From positions 5,357-69,356 of the forward strand of contig BTUU01000025.1 in assembly GCA_045863555.1 (NCBI GenBank): a DNA stretch of 64,000 nt, in the 5' to 3' direction. Below, piece after piece: positions 42,640-50,432 of the stretch (positions are counted from its first letter, which is position 1; every line of letters begins with the position of its first letter). Both the position numbers and the translations under genes were made by a program. The notes beneath the pieces were generated by a model, which saw nothing but the letters and a program-made list of their open reading frames with translations, made no database searches and was not told the origin of the DNA. This DNA is from JACRLV01 sp045863555. Its GTDB lineage: Bacteria > Planctomycetota > Phycisphaerae > UBA1845 > Fen-1342.

Positions 42640-43893
42640 TCAGGGCTCCAGGTGGGCGGGCGCGACGGCGGGCTGATCGACGGTCGTCGTATCGAAGGGC
42701 TGGTCGCAGGTCAGGCGGCCCGCGAGCACGGGAATGGTGACGCGGACGAGAATGGTGTAGATCAGGAGGCCGCCGGCCCAGATTCCCGCGGTGACGAGCG
42801 ATTCATTCAGCGTCGGCAGGTACTCGACGATTTCGCCGAGCGGGGTTGGAACGAAAGCGGGGATGATCATCCCCATTCCCTTTTCGATCCAGATGCCGAT
42901 GATCAGCATGACGCAGGCTGCCCAGAGCACGCGCGGCTCGCGGCTGATGCGCAGGAACAGCAGGACCAGCGCCGCGCAATTCAGCGCGATTGCCGTCCAG
43001 ATCCAGGGCACGAGGCCGGTGCGGCCATGGAGGCCGAGAAAGAGGTAGACGGCGGACGCGCCGTGAGCGGAGTCGGTATAGAACTCTGTAAATGCTTCGG
43101 AACCGAGCAGGAACATGTTGATGGTCAGGGCGACGGTAACGATGTTTCGCAGGGTCAGGAACGCGGCCTCGGGCACGTGGTAGACGCTGACGCGCTTGAG
43201 AACAGCCAGCGTGAGGATGAGGAACGCGGGCCCGGCGGCGAACGCCGATGCGAGGAAGCGCGGGGCGACGACGGCCGAGTTCCAGAATGGGCGTCCGCCG
43301 AGGCCGCTGTAGAGGAACGCGGTGACGGTGTGAATGCTGATGGCCCAGACGATCGCGACGAATACGAACGGGATGTAGAACAGCCGTCCGGGCGGGCGTC
43401 GGCGGTAGGCGCAATAGATCAGGTAGCCGCAGATGTGCAGATTGAGCAGGAGGTAGCCGTTCAGGACGAGCACATCCCACGTGAGCATCGAGATGGGGAA
43501 GTTGAATCGCAGGAAGAGGTGGTGAAACCGGTCGGGCCGGCCGAGATCCACCGTGACGAAGAGCATCGCCATGATGATCGCGGCGACGGCGAAGAGCTCG
43601 CCGAAAATGACGAGATCGTGCAGTTCGCGATTGCGATAGACGTAGACGGGAATGACGAGCATGACGGCGGCGGCGGCCATGCCGACGAGGAAGGTGAAAT
43701 TGGCGATGTAGAAGCCCCAGGAGACCTGGTCGGTCATGCCGGTGGTACCGAGGCCCTGGACGAGCTGCTTGCAGTAGGCGTTGATGCCGAGGAGCACGAA
43801 GACGGTGAGGAAGAACATCCACGCGTAGTAGCGTGCGTCGCCGACGAAACTGAGACGGAAGCAGCGCCACAGGAACGTGAGGTACATCTTCAC
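42640..43893 (-). CDS. NrfD/PsrC-type quinol-oxidising membrane subunit
   Basis: The 417 aa protein is an integral membrane subunit with nine or ten helices, of the NrfD/PsrC family: YAWMFFLTVFVLLGINAYCKQLVQGLGTTGMTDQVSWGFYIANFTFLVGMAAAAVM, then VTVDLGRPDRFHHLF, FPISMLTWDVLVLNGYLLLN and FVFVAIVWAISIHTVTAFLYSG. Such subunits pass electrons between quinol and the Fe-S subunit, here the gene just upstream. GTG 43893 overlaps the stop of that gene as GTGA and has GGGAG seven bases before it. Confidence 0.9.
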   Translation of the reverse strand: MKMYLTFLWRCFRLSFVGDARYYAWMFFLTVFVLLGINAYCKQLVQGLGTTGMTDQVSWGFYIANFTFLVGMAAAAVMLVIPVYVYRNRELHDLVIFGELFAVAAIIMAMLFVTVDLGRPDRFHHLFLRFNFPISMLTWDVLVLNGYLLLNLHICGYLIYCAYRRRPPGRLFYIPFVFVAIVWAISIHTVTAFLYSGLGGRPFWNSAVVAPRFLASAFAAGPAFLILTLAVLKRVSVYHVPEAAFLTLRNIVTVALTINMFLLGSEAFTEFYTDSAHGASAVYLFLGLHGRTGLVPWIWTAIALNCAALVLLFLRISREPRVLWAACVMLIIGIWIEKGMGMIIPAFVPTPLGEIVEYLPTLNESLVTAGIWAGGLLIYTILVRVTIPVLAGRLTCDQPFDTTTVDQPAVAPAHLEP

Positions 43894-45002
43894 GCGTGGT
43901 CTCCCGTCCACCAGGCGGCCTGGGAGCGGGCCACGAAATCGGCGCGCGGGCCGCGCTCATCGGGTAGACAGCCGTACGACTCGCCTTCCTCCGCCTGGAG
44001 CCGCTGCGCGATGGCGAGGGCTTCGGGATCGAGCGAATTCGGGTAGCGCTCGTCGAAATAGTAGAAGAAGCGAGGGAGCGTGCCGACTTCCTCTTTGAGG
44101 ACGAAGACGCGCTTAGTCCTGAGAATCTGCGAGACTTCGGAGCGGGGGTCGAGCAGGTTTCCAAACTTGCGGGCCCCGGTCGGGCAGATCTCCACGCACG
44201 CGGGCATCCGCCCCTCGCGGGTGCGATGGAGGCAGAAGTGGCACTTCTCCATGACGCCCTTCTCGCGCGGCCGGTTGGAGAGGTAGCTCATGTTCGGATT
44301 GAGCTGGTCTTCGGGCAGTTTGGGCGTTGTGAAGTTGAACCGCCGGGCCCAGTAGGGACAGGCTGCCTCGCAATAGCGGCAGCCGATGCACCAGTCGTAG
44401 TCGATGACGGTCACACCGTCGGGCTCCTGCCAGGTGGCCTCGACGGGGCAGACCTTCACGCAGGGCGGGTTCGCGCATTGATGGCACTGGACCGGCAGAT
44501 AGAAGTGGGCCGCGTCGGGCACCGTGGGGCGGTCGTAGTGGTGGTTGCCCTTCTCGACATCGAGTGTGCCGCGGGGCATTTCGATGACGCGGATGTACTG
44601 GATTTCGGGGCTGCGCGACTGGTTATTCTCGGCGACGCAGGCGTGCACGCACTTTCGGCAGCCGATGCAGCGCGAGAGGTTGAGCGCGTAGCCGAATTCA
44701 ACGCCGTCCATCGGCTTGACGTCGCGCAGGTGCGGCCGGACGCGGTAGCGCTCCTCGACCTTGTCGCGGATGCGCTCCAGGACGCGCTCCATTTCGTCGG
44801 GGGTCATCTCCTTGTAATGCTTCTGGAGAAACTGGTCGAGATTCGGCAGCTCATCCATTGCGAGTTCGCGGAGCGGCGCCAGCGCGGCGGCGAGCGCGGC
44901 CATGCCGCCGACGGCGGCGGCGCCGGTGCGGAGGAAGCTGCGCCGCGTGAGCTCAGGATCGGCGGGCGCGGGGCTGCCGCCGAGGATTGGCAGGGGCTTC
45001 AC
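43890..45002 (-). CDS. Four-cluster [4Fe-4S] ferredoxin subunit with Tat signal
   Basis: The 370 aa protein has a Tat signal (TRRSFLRTGAAAVGGMAALAAALA) so it is folded before export. Four cysteine sets bind [4Fe-4S] clusters: CIGCRKCVHAC, CHQCANPPCVKVCP, CIGCRYCEAACPY, and CHFC with CVEIC. This is the arrangement of PsrB, NrfC and related electron conductors. Insertions of about 40-50 residues separate the clusters. GTG 45002 overlaps the cytochrome stop by four bases, and its stop overlaps the NrfD-like start. It should link the membrane quinol site with the periplasmic cytochrome. Confidence 0.9.
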   Translation of the reverse strand: MKPLPILGGSPAPADPELTRRSFLRTGAAAVGGMAALAAALAPLRELAMDELPNLDQFLQKHYKEMTPDEMERVLERIRDKVEERYRVRPHLRDVKPMDGVEFGYALNLSRCIGCRKCVHACVAENNQSRSPEIQYIRVIEMPRGTLDVEKGNHHYDRPTVPDAAHFYLPVQCHQCANPPCVKVCPVEATWQEPDGVTVIDYDWCIGCRYCEAACPYWARRFNFTTPKLPEDQLNPNMSYLSNRPREKGVMEKCHFCLHRTREGRMPACVEICPTGARKFGNLLDPRSEVSQILRTKRVFVLKEEVGTLPRFFYYFDERYPNSLDPEALAIAQRLQAEEGESYGCLPDERGPRADFVARSQAAWWTGDHA

Positions 45003-45727
45003 GGGTGGTCTCCGGATGCGGCCTGGCGGGTCGAACGGGGCTGCGCCTCTGCTCCGAGCCAGCGTTGAAGGGGGCTTTCACTCGTCGGCTCGTGGTGCAG
45101 GTCGCCGTCCGCCGCACCCATGCGAAGCGTGTTCGGGCCCGGGAGGGGTTCAAAGGCGGGGTAGCGTGGCGAATGGGGATCGTGGCATTCGTTGCAGTTC
45201 AGCCGTCGCTGCGCGGCGCTGCCGGTCACCCAGGAGCCGAGAGTCTTTCCGTGCGTGCCGTTCTGCCAGTCGCGGTAGACAGTGCCGTGACACTGCGCGC
45301 AGAGCAGCGGCGTCTGGGCGTACGGCACGGTAGCGCCGTCGCGGAGCGTGAGAAGCTCGCGGTTGTCGGCGTCGTGGCAATTGATGCAACGGGTGTTCAG
45401 TCCGTGGCTAAGGCGGATCTCCGTGTGGTAGCTGAGCAGCTCACCGCCTGCGTGGGCGGATTTGAAAATCTGGTGGCAGGCATTGCAGTTCTCGCTTCGA
45501 CCTTCGACGAGAATCTGGGGTGGATCGGACATGGCGGTGCGGCGCGGCGTCACGGCGAGGGCGGCGCGCTCCACGACGACGGGCGCGTTGACCGGGATCT
45601 GCGCTCGCCGCGGCGAAAACCAGAGCGCGGCGGCGACAAGGAGGAATCCGACGGGGAGCGCAAATTCGCGCAGGAGGGCTGCGCCTTTTCGCGATGGACG
45701 GCGAGGCTGGGCCGATTTCTCCGACAT
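44999..45727 (-). CDS. Membrane-anchored tetraheme cytochrome c
   Basis: The 242 aa protein has an N-terminal membrane helix (about 22-38, FALPVGFLLVAAALWF) and four CxxCH heme sites: CNACH, CINCH, CAQCH and CNECH. Distal His ligands (SYHTEIRLSHG, NGTHGK) suggest bis-His hemes. The order of the operon (cytochrome, Fe-S subunit, NrfD) suggests that it takes electrons from the quinol-oxidising pair and hands them to the divergent nitrate reductase. ATG 45727 follows GAGGAG. NapC and NrfH, which usually do this work, are not seen in the window. Confidence 0.88.
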   Translation of the reverse strand: MSEKSAQPRRPSRKGAALLREFALPVGFLLVAAALWFSPRRAQIPVNAPVVVERAALAVTPRRTAMSDPPQILVEGRSENCNACHQIFKSAHAGGELLSYHTEIRLSHGLNTRCINCHDADNRELLTLRDGATVPYAQTPLLCAQCHGTVYRDWQNGTHGKTLGSWVTGSAAQRRLNCNECHDPHSPRYPAFEPLPGPNTLRMGAADGDLHHEPTSESPLQRWLGAEAQPRSTRQAASGDHP

Positions 45728-45743
45728 CAACGCTCCTCGCAGC

Positions 45744-45773
45744 TTGCCTGCCGGTTGGGTTCGCGATGATAAT
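45744..45773 (+). promoter_or_regulatory. Promoter candidate of the nap genes
   Basis: TTGCCT (45744-45749) and GATAAT (45768-45773, five of six bases of the -10 consensus) are 18 bases apart within the 111-base gap between divergent genes. Transcription would start near 45780. There is no clear FNR or NarL site. Confidence 0.4.
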
Positions 45774-45838
45774 CGGAGGCCAGTTGAGACGCGAGATTCA
45801 CTCGAAGACCATTCGCCAGAGGCGCGAGAGAGAACCCG

Positions 45839-46117
45839 ATGGCAATCAGCGGCCTGGTCGTGACGCTCGACGATGACGCGGCTGCCGCGGGGCAGGCGCT
45901 CCGATCGCTTGCGGCCGACCCGCGGCTCCGACTGGGCGATGGCGTGGGGTCGCGCATCCCGCTGGTCGCGGAGACGCCGAGTGCGGAATGTGACGCAGTC
46001 CTCTGGGCGGATCTGCTGGCTACTCCCGGCGTGAAGTGCGTGGATGTGACGTTCGTCAGTGTCGACGCGCCTCCGGTTGCCGAAACCGAACCGAGTCGAT
46101 CCGGGAGAGATTCATGA
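45839..46117 (+). CDS. napD: NapD-like chaperone for the nitrate reductase
   Basis: The 92 aa protein matches NapD in size and in its beta-alpha-beta fold: AISGLVVTLDDD at the start, then LAADPRLRLGDGVGSRIPLVAET and WADLLATPGVKCVDVTFVSVD. NapD binds the Tat signal of NapA and keeps the protein in the cytoplasm until its cofactor is inserted. Its stop overlaps the NapA start as ATGA, which fits. The last 15 residues are unstructured. Confidence 0.75.
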   Translation: MAISGLVVTLDDDAAAAGQALRSLAADPRLRLGDGVGSRIPLVAETPSAECDAVLWADLLATPGVKCVDVTFVSVDAPPVAETEPSRSGRDS

Positions 46118-48525
46118 CCGGAACCGTTGATCGAAGAGAGTTCCTCAGGCAGAGCGCGCTCGCCACGGCGGCCGCGGCGGTGGCGGGACAGACGCTGGCG
46201 CTACCGGTGCTCGGTTCGCAGGAAGGGTCGTCGCTGAAGTGGAACAAGGCGCCGTGCCGGTTCTGCGGTACGGGCTGCCACGTGATGGTGGGTACGGAGA
46301 ACGGCCGCGTTGTGGCGATCCAGGGCGATCAGAAGGCGGACGTCAACAAGGGGCTGCTGTGCGTGAAGGGCTATCACGTCGGACTGGCCCTGTACGGGAA
46401 GGACCGGCTGACGCAACCGATGCTGCGGAAGGACGGCCGACTCGCCGCGATCTCGTGGGAGGAGGCGATCGAGACAATCGCGAAGCGCATCGCGGCCAAT
46501 CCGGGCGGGTTCTCGTTTTACGGGTCGGGCCAGTGGACGATTCCGGAGGGATACGCGGCGAACAAATTCGTGAAGGCGGGACTCGGCACGAACCTGATCG
46601 ACGCCAATCCGCGTCTCTGCATGGCGTCGGCCGTGACGGGTTTTCTCTCGACGTTCGGCGTGGATGAACCGCCCGGCGTGTATGACGACATCGACAAGTG
46701 CGACGTCGCAATCATGTGGGGCAACAACATGGCCGAGATGCACCCCGTGCTATTCTCGCGCCTTGTTGATCGTCGGACGCGCGGCGAGAAGGTGACGATC
46801 ATCGACATGACGACGCGCCGGACGAGGACGAGCGATCTCGCGGACCATGTGCTGCTGTTCAAGCCGCACGGCGACCTGGCGATCGCGAACGGGATCGCTC
46901 ACCTGGTGATCAAGAACGGCGGCGTCGACAAGGCGTTTGTTGAGAAGCACTGCAATTTTCGCCAGCTCGGGCCCAAGCCGGACGAGAAGACGCCGCCGGA
47001 CATGTATGGCGTGGCGATGACGTTCGAGGAGTTCAGCAAGGCTGTCGAACCGTATACGCCGGAGAAGGTGGAGGAGCTGTCGGGCGTGCCGGCCGAGAAG
47101 ATCCGGCTGCTGGGCGAGCTTTTCGTGCGTCGGGATATCCGCGTCAACAGTTTCTGGTGCATGGGCTTCAATCAGCATACGCGCGGGACGGCGATCAACT
47201 GCATCGTTCACGGAATCCACCTGCTGTCCGGCCACTTCGGAAAGCCCGGTGACGCGGCGACCAGTCTTACGGGGCAGCCGTCGGCGTGCGGGACCGCGCG
47301 GGAGGCCGGGACGCTCTGCCATCTGCTCCCCGGCGGACTGATGGTGGCGAACGCCGAGCATCGCAAGCATGCGGAGGAGCACTGGAATCTTCAGCCGGGC
47401 CGCCTGAGCGACAAGGTCGGCTATCACGCGGTCGAACTGTTCAAGCGTTTCAATACACCGACGGACCAGGGCGGCGACATCACGACGATCTGGGTGCAGG
47501 TGACCAACCCCGGCCAGACGATGCCGAATCTCGAGCGCAACTTCCGGAGGAAGAAGGATCTTGCGGACAAGTTTCTGATCGTCTCGGACGTTTATCCCAC
47601 GGCGACGACGGAGCTGGCGGACCTGATCCTCCCGAGCGCGATGTGGGTTGAGAAGAACGGCATGTTCGGCAACAGCGAGCGCCGGACGCAGCAGTGGTTC
47701 AAGCTGGTTGAGCCGCCGGGCGAGGCGCGCGATGACTGCTGGCAGACGATCGCGGTTTCGCGCAGGCTGCTGGAGATGGGCGCCGAGGGAATGAAGGACA
47801 AGGACGGCAAGTGGCTCTTTCATACGGTTGATTCGGCGGGCAAGGAGGTGCCGATCTGGGAATGGCCGCACTACTACGACGTCAACGTGGATGAGCGGTT
47901 GTTCAATGAGTATCGCCTCTTCAGCCGGCATAAGCACAAGGATCTCGCGCCTTATTCTGAATATGTGAAGGCGCGGGGGCTCCGCTGGCCAGTTGTCGAA
48001 CAGCCTGACGGCTCGTGGCGCGAGACGCGGTGGCGTTTTTCCGAGTTTGACGATCCTTACGTGAAAAAGGGCAGCGAATATCAGTTCTATCATTCCGTTA
48101 CGAAGGATGACCGGGCGCTGATCTGGTTCCGGCCGCATGAGTTTCCGCCGGAGCTGCCGGACTCGGACTATCCGTTCTGGCTGTGCACGGGCCGGGTGCT
48201 GGAGCACTGGCATACGGGCACGATGACGCGGCGGATTCCGCAACTGCACCGGGCGATGCCCAAGGCGTACGTGGAAATGAACCGCGACGATGCGGCGCAG
48301 CTCGGCATCCGCAACGGCGAGATCGTGACCGTGCGGAGCCGCCGCGGGGAGCTTGATCTGCCGGTCTGGCTTGGGGGACGGGGCGATCCGAAGCGCGGCG
48401 AGGTCTTCGTGCCGTTCTTCGACGAAACGAAGCTGATCAACCAGGTCACGCTGGATGAGCATGACCCGTACTCGAAGCAGCCCGACTACAAGAAATGCGC
48501 GGTCACGATTGTCCGGAAGGTCTGA
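46114..48525 (+). CDS. napA: Periplasmic nitrate reductase catalytic subunit NapA
   Basis: The 803 aa enzyme reduces nitrate to nitrite with a molybdenum bis-MGD cofactor and one [4Fe-4S] cluster. A Tat signal (DRREFLRQSALATAAAAVAG) is followed by the cluster ligands Cys48, Cys51, Cys55 and Cys83. Cys169 in NPRLCMASAV is the expected Mo ligand, and KCDVAIMWGNNMAEMHPVLFSRL and GFNQHTRGTAINCIVHGIHLLSGHFGKPG are typical NapA stretches. Length is close to the family norm. GGGAGAG lies before ATG 46114. Confidence 0.93.
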   Translation: MTGTVDRREFLRQSALATAAAAVAGQTLALPVLGSQEGSSLKWNKAPCRFCGTGCHVMVGTENGRVVAIQGDQKADVNKGLLCVKGYHVGLALYGKDRLTQPMLRKDGRLAAISWEEAIETIAKRIAANPGGFSFYGSGQWTIPEGYAANKFVKAGLGTNLIDANPRLCMASAVTGFLSTFGVDEPPGVYDDIDKCDVAIMWGNNMAEMHPVLFSRLVDRRTRGEKVTIIDMTTRRTRTSDLADHVLLFKPHGDLAIANGIAHLVIKNGGVDKAFVEKHCNFRQLGPKPDEKTPPDMYGVAMTFEEFSKAVEPYTPEKVEELSGVPAEKIRLLGELFVRRDIRVNSFWCMGFNQHTRGTAINCIVHGIHLLSGHFGKPGDAATSLTGQPSACGTAREAGTLCHLLPGGLMVANAEHRKHAEEHWNLQPGRLSDKVGYHAVELFKRFNTPTDQGGDITTIWVQVTNPGQTMPNLERNFRRKKDLADKFLIVSDVYPTATTELADLILPSAMWVEKNGMFGNSERRTQQWFKLVEPPGEARDDCWQTIAVSRRLLEMGAEGMKDKDGKWLFHTVDSAGKEVPIWEWPHYYDVNVDERLFNEYRLFSRHKHKDLAPYSEYVKARGLRWPVVEQPDGSWRETRWRFSEFDDPYVKKGSEYQFYHSVTKDDRALIWFRPHEFPPELPDSDYPFWLCTGRVLEHWHTGTMTRRIPQLHRAMPKAYVEMNRDDAAQLGIRNGEIVTVRSRRGELDLPVWLGGRGDPKRGEVFVPFFDETKLINQVTLDEHDPYSKQPDYKKCAVTIVRKV

Positions 48526-48535
48526 GGGCTCGACA

Positions 48536-49330
48536 GTGAAGCCAGAAGCTCGCACGGCGCTGCTCGCACTTGTTGCCGGGTCCGGCCTGCTGGTCGGCGC
48601 TGTGGCCGTTGCGGCCTCGGGAGCGGGCGGGGCGCAGTCGCAGTCGCAACCGACGACGTCGGTGGCGGGTATGCCGATTCCCGTCACCCCGTCGAAAACG
48701 CCGCCTACGCCCGCGGCGACCGGGGCGAAGCAGATCTGGCTGCTCAACAATCCGACACCGTTCGTGATCCCCGAAGCGCGGGCCAATCCGGCCGCGGTCG
48801 CGGACAAGTTTGCGGCGCGCATGAAGTCGATCGAAGCCCGGGCGGCCCTGCGCGCATTTGAAGGGGCGCCGCCGGTGGTGCCGCACCCGATTGCGGACAT
48901 CAATGTGCAGACCTGCCGCGCGTGCCATGCCCTGGGCCTCCGCACTGGCGACAAGACTGCGCGCATGGCGTCGCACACGTACCTCGTCAACTGCACGCAG
49001 TGTCACGTTGAGCGGCCGGCTGACGCGACCGACGACGGCGCGACGCCCAATTCGTTCGTCGGACTGCGCGCGAGCGGGTACGGCGGAACGCGTGCGTGGT
49101 CGGGCGCGCCGCCGATGATGCCGCACACGGTCTTCATGCGAACGAACTGCGTCAGTTGCCATGGTGAGCATGGGTATGACGGGTGGCGGCCGGACCATCT
49201 CTCGCGGATGAATTGCATGCAGTGCCACGCTCCGGCGGCCGAGTACGAGCAGCTCGCGCCGACATTCGGCGTGCCGGATGTGCCGGATGGTTCGAGCCCG
49301 CCCGCGAGATCTCCCGCAGGCGCAGGGTGA
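48536..49330 (+). CDS. Periplasmic tetraheme cytochrome c (NapB-like in position)
   Basis: The 264 aa exported protein (signal TALLALVAGSGLLVGAVAVAASG) has four CxxCH motifs: CRACH, CTQCH, CVSCH and CMQCH. The stretches PMMPHTVFMRTNCVSCHGEHGYDGWRPDHLSRMNCMQCH and ENPTPFVIP-like LLNNPTPFVIPEARANP resemble NapB, which normally has two hemes. The doubled heme count is unusual. It likely hands electrons to NapA. GTG 48536 is chosen because the longer frame from 48455 overlaps napA; GAGGG lies eight bases before it. Confidence 0.8.
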   Translation: MKPEARTALLALVAGSGLLVGAVAVAASGAGGAQSQSQPTTSVAGMPIPVTPSKTPPTPAATGAKQIWLLNNPTPFVIPEARANPAAVADKFAARMKSIEARAALRAFEGAPPVVPHPIADINVQTCRACHALGLRTGDKTARMASHTYLVNCTQCHVERPADATDDGATPNSFVGLRASGYGGTRAWSGAPPMMPHTVFMRTNCVSCHGEHGYDGWRPDHLSRMNCMQCHAPAAEYEQLAPTFGVPDVPDGSSPPARSPAGAG

Positions 49331-49974
49331 TGTCTGACTCGGCAAAGCGAACGCGGCGGACATTTCTTACCGGCTGGCTGCGCTCCGGGGCCGATCCAGG
49401 CCAGTCCGAGCCGCCGTCCGCGTCGGAGCCGGCTCGAAGCGAGCGCGGCGGGGAAGACCACCCGCCGACCAAGCCGGTTGATCCGCGAATGCACCGGGGC
49501 CGCCCGATTGTGCTGCCGATTCATCGGCCGCCGGGGGCGGTGAACGAGGCCGCGTTTCTCGCCGGATGCACGCGGTGCAACGACTGTATTGCGGCCTGTC
49601 CGGTTCACGCCATCGTTCTCGCACCGGCGCGATTTCGCCACGCCGCGGGCACGCCGATGATCGACCCGTATTCGGTCGCATGCGTCATGTGCAGCGATAC
49701 GCCGTGCATTCGGGTCTGTCAGCCGGGCGTGCTCCGGGCTGATCGGCCGCTCAAGATGGGAGTTGCGTACGTTGAACGCGCGGCCTGCCTCGCCTACACG
49801 GGTTCATTCTGCACCGTCTGCTCGGAACGCTGCCCCGTGCCGGGTGCGATTGAATTGTCGCAGGGCAAACCGACGATCCGGGCCGAGCGGTGCACCGGTT
49901 GCGGCGTTTGCGCGGAACTGTGTCCGGCGCCTGCAAACGCGATCGTCGTCATGCCGCTTGCGGATCGGCCGTGA
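49330..49974 (+). CDS. NapG-like four-cluster ferredoxin
   Basis: The 214 aa protein has a Tat-like N-terminus (RTRRTFLTGWL) and four cysteine groups for [4Fe-4S] clusters: CTRCNDCIAACP, CVMCSDTPCIRVC, a third built from CLAYTGSFCTVCSERCP, and CTGCGVCAELCP. This is the layout of NapG and of the related ferredoxin NapF. NapG works with NapH, which is missing here; the NrfD-type subunit across the divergent promoter may replace it. ATG 49330 shares its first base with the last base of the cytochrome stop (TGATG). Confidence 0.8.
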   Translation: MSDSAKRTRRTFLTGWLRSGADPGQSEPPSASEPARSERGGEDHPPTKPVDPRMHRGRPIVLPIHRPPGAVNEAAFLAGCTRCNDCIAACPVHAIVLAPARFRHAAGTPMIDPYSVACVMCSDTPCIRVCQPGVLRADRPLKMGVAYVERAACLAYTGSFCTVCSERCPVPGAIELSQGKPTIRAERCTGCGVCAELCPAPANAIVVMPLADRP

Positions 49975-50432
49975 CGGGCGGGCTGGGGTTTTCCTGCACC
50001 AACGCCGGCCGCCGGGCGCGTTCTTGCGGGTTCGAGTGGCGAACAGGGATCGACGGCGTGCCGGTTGTGAGGTGGATCCGGACTTGTTCATGGGAAGCGT
50101 GTTCGCCGCGGGAGTTCGCCGTCCATTCGATTGAAGCGCCTGCAGCGCGGATCAATTCATGATGCCGGTTCGCGGGTTGGCCTATCGTGAGATCAGCGGT
50201 TTGATGCGGCGCGGGCGCGCCCCGCGTGCAACACGCCACCGGTGCGGAGTTGATTCTGGTGGGCTGGCTGCGGATCGGTTGCCTGTGCTTCGGCGGCCAC
50301 TGGCAATCCGCCGTCCCCTGACCTCGACGGGCGGAAATGGCTCGCGCGGCATCACGCGACCGGACGAGCAAGGTAAGGCCCGCCTGCGTGGTTCGTGCAG
50401 GCGGGCCGGTTTGCGGTGCGGGCAGTATCGAC
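49975..50432. other. Intergenic region between the nap locus and the giant gene
   Basis: These 458 bases hold several short open frames, none with an SD or recognisable product. The only feature seen is the hairpin at 50377-50407. A weak remnant of an older gene cannot be excluded. Confidence 0.4.
50377..50407 (-). terminator. Hairpin at the end of the giant gene
   Basis: GGCCCGCCTGC (50377-50387) and GCAGGCGGGCC (50397-50407) form a perfect 11-bp stem around nine bases, 25 bases after the stop of the giant minus-strand gene. The minus-strand continuation TTACCTTGC is only weakly T-rich, so the polarity is not certain. Confidence 0.5.

Noticed and set aside
46750..48996. Minus-strand frame of 748 aa
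   Set aside because: It lies opposite napA and the cytochrome, both well supported, and has shadow-type composition.
49975..50376. Short frames between the nap locus and the giant gene
   Set aside because: They overlap each other in several frames, lack SD sites and show no domain.
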